A stretch of 8,740 nucleotides of DNA from Candidatus Omnitrophota bacterium (lineage in GTDB: Bacteria > Omnitrophota > Gorgyraeia > JAGLLT01): positions 1-8,740 of the forward strand of contig DAOVNW010000031.1 of assembly GCA_030630095.1 (NCBI GenBank), in the 5' to 3' direction. The position numbers were made by a program, and so were the translations under genes. Shown here piece after piece: positions 5,390 to 8,740 of this stretch; position 1 is the first letter of the stretch, and every line of letters begins with the position of its first letter. The notes below the pieces were generated by a model that saw only the letters and a list, made by a program, of their open reading frames with translations, was not told the origin of the DNA and did not search any database.

Positions 5390-7354
5390 TTACTCTTCGG
5401 GCAGTTTATTAGTAATAAAATTACACTCAGGATATTTGGTACAGCCGTAAAAAACTCTGCCTCTTTTAGAACGCCTCATAACCAACATCCCGTCACAGCC
5501 TTCATTGGGGCACTTTATTCCGGTATCAATAGATTTCGCGTTTTTACACTCCGGAAAACCCGAACAACTTAAAAACTTTCCGTACTTTGACCATTTTATA
5601 ACCATCGGCTTGCCGCACTTTTCGCAAACCTTATCAGTCATAATGACCTCTTTTTTAACATCGCGCATCTTAATCTTTGCCGCTTCCAGTTCTTTGGCAA
5701 AGGGCTCATAGAATCCCTTCAAAAGCTCCTGCCAGCCAAGCGCCCCCTGCTCTACTCTATCAAGCTCCTCCTCCATTTTAGCTGTAAACTTTATATCCAA
5801 AACGTCGGGAAAACTATCTATGAGCAGGTCATTGACTACTATTCCCAACTCGGACGGTACAAGAGAGCGGCTTTCTCTCCTGATGTAGTCCCTAAAGATT
5901 ATCGTGCGAATCGTCGGAGCGTAAGTCGAAGGCCGGCCAATGCCCTCCTCTTCTAAAATCTTAACCAGGCTGGCATCGGTAAACCGGGGAGGCGGCTGAG
6001 TAAAGTGCTGTGACGGTATAAGCTTTAAAAGAACCAGCTCCTCTCCTTTTATAAATGCCGGAAGTTCAACCTTTTTTTCATCTCCCTCTTCTTCAAATAC
6101 TATCATAAAACCCTTAAAGATAACCTTTGAACCGGAGGCCTTAAACAAGCAGTCTCCCGCCGTTATTGAAATGCTGGTCACTGAAATTTCCGCTTCCTTC
6201 ATACAGGAGGCTGTAAACTGCTGCCAGATTATCTTGTATAGTTCATACTGCTCCTTACTTAGGTAGTCCTTTACGCTCTCGGGGGTACGCTTTATAGAGG
6301 TGGGCCTGATGGCTTCATGAGCGCCCTGAGCCAACTTTTTTGACTTATATTTTCTCATCTCAGCCGGTAAATAGTCCGTGCCGAATTTATCAAGGATAAA
6401 ATCACGAGCTTCCTTTTGAGCTGTGTCCGCGATGGTAACAGAATCGGTTCTCATATAGGTAATCAACCCCACACTGCCCTCGCCCGCTATGTCAAGGCCT
6501 TCATAAAGCTGTTGGGCTATAATCATCGTCCTGGAAGCGGTAAATCTTAACTTATTAAAGGCGGTTTGCTGAAGGGAACTGGTAATAAAGGGCGGTTTGG
6601 GATACCTTTTTTGAGCCCTCTTTTTTACGTCACTGACAGAAAAAGTTTTCTCTTCAAGGCTTGAACAAATTTCTTTTGCCTCTTCTTCAGTCTTAATTTC
6701 CGGTTTCTCGCCTTTTATTTTCTCAAGTTTAGCCTTAAACTCAGAAGCCTCAGGCTCCCGCTTTTTTAAGTCCGCCTCAATTTCCCAGTATTCTTTTTTA
6801 ATAAACGCTTGAATTTCTCTTTCTCTTTTTACAATAATTCTCAAGGCTACCGACTGCACCCTCCCGGCGCTCAAACCTCTCCCAACTTTTTTCCAGAGGA
6901 GAGGGCTTAATTCATAGCCGACAAGACGGTCTAATATTCTTCTCGCCTGCTGGGCGTTTACCTTATTCATATCTATCTCGCGGGAATTTTTAAAGGCGCG
7001 GACAATCACATCCTTCGTTATCTCATTAAAGACAACTCTTTTAACAACGGTCTTTTTTTGCATTATTTCTGAAATATGCCAGGCGATAGCTTCTCCTTCT
7101 CTATCCGGATCACAGGCAAGATATAGAACCTCTTTGCCCTTAACCGCCTTTTTTAAAGAAGCAACAACCTTCTTTTTTTTGGTAATTACTATATACTGCG
7201 GTTCAAAGTTTTTTTCTGGATCAACGCCCATTTTGCTTTTGGGAAGGTCTCGTAGATGCCCCCCGCAGGCATCAACTTCATAATCTCCGCTTAAAAATTT
7301 GCTGATGGTTTTTACCTTAGTGGGTGATTCCACTATAACCAAATATTTACTCAA
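5390..7354 (-). CDS. topA: DNA topoisomerase I (type IA)
   Basis: A 654-residue type IA topoisomerase that relaxes negative supercoils by cutting one strand through a 5'-phosphotyrosine. Numbered from the TTG at 7352-7354, the TOPRIM domain (1-115) has Glu9 (VIVESPTK) and the metal-binding DPDREGE (82-88). The active-site Tyr300 and Arg302 are in LITYMRTDS. QGAHEAIRPT (343-352) and EEEGIGRPSTYA (468-479) are also present. The C-terminus has two four-cysteine zinc ribbons: C577, C580, C597, C603, and C615, C620, C638, C644. It is shorter than E. coli TopA (865) and near the length of compact family members. I chose this start because AAGGAG sits 6 bases upstream and the protein then begins (M)SKYLVIVESP as in the family. 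A TTG 15 bases earlier lies within or before that site. It lies 27 bases after dprA and 9 before xerC. Confidence 0.96.
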   Translation of the reverse strand: MSKYLVIVESPTKVKTISKFLSGDYEVDACGGHLRDLPKSKMGVDPEKNFEPQYIVITKKKKVVASLKKAVKGKEVLYLACDPDREGEAIAWHISEIMQKKTVVKRVVFNEITKDVIVRAFKNSREIDMNKVNAQQARRILDRLVGYELSPLLWKKVGRGLSAGRVQSVALRIIVKREREIQAFIKKEYWEIEADLKKREPEASEFKAKLEKIKGEKPEIKTEEEAKEICSSLEEKTFSVSDVKKRAQKRYPKPPFITSSLQQTAFNKLRFTASRTMIIAQQLYEGLDIAGEGSVGLITYMRTDSVTIADTAQKEARDFILDKFGTDYLPAEMRKYKSKKLAQGAHEAIRPTSIKRTPESVKDYLSKEQYELYKIIWQQFTASCMKEAEISVTSISITAGDCLFKASGSKVIFKGFMIVFEEEGDEKKVELPAFIKGEELVLLKLIPSQHFTQPPPRFTDASLVKILEEEGIGRPSTYAPTIRTIIFRDYIRRESRSLVPSELGIVVNDLLIDSFPDVLDIKFTAKMEEELDRVEQGALGWQELLKGFYEPFAKELEAAKIKMRDVKKEVIMTDKVCEKCGKPMVIKWSKYGKFLSCSGFPECKNAKSIDTGIKCPNEGCDGMLVMRRSKRGRVFYGCTKYPECNFITNKLPEE

Positions 7355-7360
7355 GTTACT

Positions 7361-7366
7361 CTCCTT
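7361..7366 (-). promoter_or_regulatory. Ribosome binding site that sets the topA start
   Basis: On the minus strand AAGGAG lies at 7366-7361, six bases before the TTG at 7354-7352. This optimal spacing favours that TTG over the upstream TTG at 7369-7367, which would have no ribosome binding site and would place this motif inside the gene. Confidence 0.75.
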
Positions 7367-7381
7367 CAATAAATGTATACC

Positions 7382-8326
7382 TTATCCCGCGGACAGCCTG
7401 TTGGCTTCTCCTAGAGCCGTTTCCTCTTGGGCAAAACAGTCCAGATACCCTTTAAGCAACGGCTTGAATTCATTAACAATATCTTCCGCGTTTTCAACCA
7501 ATGCCGCTCCCTGCCTGATTAAATGATTTGTGCCTTCGGAATTCAAATAACCGGCGTTGCCGGGAATAGCAAAAACTTCCCGCCCCTGCTCCAGGGCGCA
7601 GTCTGCCGTAATTAAAGAACCACTGCGTTTTCTTGCCTCAACAACAACCACACCAATAGAAAGTCCGCTGATTATCCTGTTTCTTTTGGGAAAGTTCTGG
7701 GGATAGGGCGGCGCGAATAACGGAAGTTCGGAAATAACCGCTCCACCGGCGGCAATCTCTTCGCAAAGAGAGAGATTTTCGGGCGGATACATCCTGGCTA
7801 AGCCGCTGCCTAAAACTCCGATGGTGCGCCCTCCGGCCTTTAACGCCCCCTTATGAGAAGCCGTATCAATACCTCTGGCCAGGCCCGACACCACGCTTAT
7901 TCTATACCGCGCCAAATCCGAGCTGAGCCTTTCTGTAATTTGCCGGCCGTAAGCCGAAGACTTCCTTGAACCTACCACGGCAATGGCGACAGCGTCACTT
8001 TTGATTATACTGCCTTTTACATAAAGCAAGGGTGGCGGGTCGTATATCTTCTTAAGATTAAGCGGGTACTCTTCATCCTCAACGACTAAAAGGCCGATCT
8101 TTTCTTTTTCTATAACGGTCAACTCTTTTTTGAGCTCTTTTGAGGTGATAACCCGCCTTATCGCGAAGCAATGTTTTTCGCTGATACCGGCTGCCTTTTT
8201 TAATTCAAAGGCCGGCGCCCTAAAAATTTTAGCCGGGTCAGAAAATACTTCAAGCAACCTCTTTATCTGGAGGCTACCTAAACCAGCAACCATATTGAGC
8301 GCGACTATATACTCTTTGTCCTGCAT
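7382..8326 (-). CDS. dprA: DNA-processing protein DprA (Smf)
   Basis: A 314-residue DprA, which binds incoming single-stranded DNA and loads RecA during natural transformation. The family is also widespread in bacteria not known to be competent. Residues 8-50 form a helical N-terminal region (LNMVAGLGSLQIKRLLEVF) of the SAM/helix-hairpin type. The Rossmann-like core carries VGSRKSSAYGR (118-128), SGLARGIDTASHKGAL (147-162), LGSGLARMYPPEN (172-184), FPKRNRIISGLS (212-223), SGSLITADCALEQGREVFAIPGN (quoted in parts at 235-240 and 252-257) and EGTNHLIRQGA (264-274). After about residue 287 only a short tail remains, so the C-terminal winged-helix (DML1-like) domain of many homologues is missing. 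ATG overlaps the aroK stop by one base (TAATG), with AGGGGG three bases upstream. In an operon with aroK, topA and xerC. Confidence 0.94.
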   Translation of the reverse strand: MQDKEYIVALNMVAGLGSLQIKRLLEVFSDPAKIFRAPAFELKKAAGISEKHCFAIRRVITSKELKKELTVIEKEKIGLLVVEDEEYPLNLKKIYDPPPLLYVKGSIIKSDAVAIAVVGSRKSSAYGRQITERLSSDLARYRISVVSGLARGIDTASHKGALKAGGRTIGVLGSGLARMYPPENLSLCEEIAAGGAVISELPLFAPPYPQNFPKRNRIISGLSIGVVVVEARKRSGSLITADCALEQGREVFAIPGNAGYLNSEGTNHLIRQGAALVENAEDIVNEFKPLLKGYLDCFAQEETALGEANRLSAG

Positions 8327-8740
8327 TAGCCCCCTGTTGATACTTTATTTTTTGTCAAACTTACAATCTTTTCCGCGGCTTCTTCAATACTCAAAGAAGA
8401 GGTGTTAATGCTAAAATCCGCCTTTTGATAAAAGGGGCGCCTCAAAGCAAGCAGCTCTTTAATTCTCCCTTCGGGATTCTCTACTTTTAAGAGCGGCCTG
8501 TGCGTCTGGCGCCTGACGCGTTCATAAATAGCTTCAGGTGAAGCATTGAGACAAATAATCACCCCGGATTTCTTTAAGCGGCTGATATTTTCTTCATCCA
8601 AAACTACACCGCCTCCGCAGGAAACAACCTGATTTCCCCTGCCGGAAATCTCCAGAACTACATCTTTCTCAACTTTTCTGAAATAAGCCTCTCCCCTTTC
8701 TTCAAATATTTCATTAATAGTTTTGTTTTCTTTTTTTTCA
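8326..8740 (-). CDS. aroK: Shikimate kinase AroK, 5' end outside the window
   Basis: The frame runs off the right edge and gives 137 visible residues of a family of about 165-175. Shikimate kinase phosphorylates the 3-hydroxyl of shikimate with ATP in aromatic amino acid synthesis. Readable landmarks are TINEIFEERGEAYFR (shikimate-binding Arg in the AYFR segment), VVSCGGGVVLDEEN (the conserved GGG), LNASPEAIYERV, and the LID THRPLL followed by RIKELLALRRPFYQKAD, which includes the usual conserved Arg. The Walker A P-loop and the first shikimate-binding Asp would lie in the roughly 35 residues beyond the edge. The frame is continuous well upstream of the TTG at 8599-8601, so a short protein starting there is not real. 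The stop overlaps the dprA start, making aroK the first visible gene of the dprA-topA-xerC unit. Confidence 0.93.
   Translation of the reverse strand, partial: EKKENKTINEIFEERGEAYFRKVEKDVVLEISGRGNQVVSCGGGVVLDEENISRLKKSGVIICLNASPEAIYERVRRQTHRPLLKVENPEGRIKELLALRRPFYQKADFSINTSSLSIEEAAEKIVSLTKNKVSTGG
8330..8335 (-). promoter_or_regulatory. Ribosome binding site of dprA inside the aroK end
   Basis: AGGGGG on the minus strand ends three bases before the dprA ATG and lies within the last codons of aroK. The spacing is short, but with the TAATG overlap it supports coupled translation of the two genes. Confidence 0.5.

Noticed and set aside
8130..8408. Plus-strand frame of 92 codons across the aroK/dprA junction
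   Set aside because: It is antisense to two well-supported genes and spans their overlap; no ribosome binding site or recognisable domain.
8326..8601. A separate 91-residue minus-strand protein beginning at TTG 8601
   Set aside because: The frame continues upstream to the window edge with conserved shikimate kinase sequence, including the GGG motif, so this is only the C-terminal part of AroK.

Overview
The window holds eight complete or nearly complete housekeeping genes plus two genes cut by its edges, packed tightly and interrupted by one non-coding gap of about 250 bases. The organism looks like a moderately AT-rich Gram-negative (diderm) bacterium. It has a Kdo transferase (waaA), the committed step of LPS core assembly, and a secreted SurA-type chaperone. 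Several starts are preceded by clear AGGAGG-like ribosome binding sites. The gene mix and phylogenetically neutral protein sequences suggest an uncultured lineage (Omnitrophota-like or a deltaproteobacterial-grade relative). That placement is inference and weak without a database search.

Left block, + strand (1-2934): the last 30 codons of what looks like mfd, then a SurA/PpiC-type peptidyl-prolyl isomerase, pdxA and rsmA (ksgA). Spacing is minimal. The PPIase ribosome binding site abuts the mfd stop, pdxA starts 23 bases inside the PPIase gene, and rsmA starts on the pdxA stop (TGATG). This is probably one operon joining DNA repair, envelope protein folding, vitamin B6 synthesis and 16S rRNA modification.

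Convergence point (2927-2965): a 39-base palindrome contains the stop codons of both rsmA (+) and waaA (-). It is followed by a run of eight T on the minus strand, so it is probably the waaA terminator.

Middle, - strand: waaA (2963-4261), then the 246-base gap (4262-4507). The gap contains a long imperfect inverted repeat built from GATTACA-like units and a second perfect 10-bp hairpin that overlaps its edge.

Right block, - strand (4508-8740): aroK (5' end outside the window), dprA, topA and xerC, in that transcriptional order, with a 1-base overlap and gaps of 27 and 9 bases. The dprA-topA-xerC order resembles the smf-topA-codV arrangement of Bacillus and groups three DNA-handling proteins (ssDNA/RecA loading, supercoil relaxation, dimer resolution) behind a shikimate pathway enzyme.

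I see no mobile-element genes, CRISPR array, tRNA or rRNA, and no convincing novel multi-gene system. The most unusual items are the repeat structure at 4369-4490, the shared-stop palindrome at 2927-2965, and the apparent loss of the C-terminal domain of Mfd.
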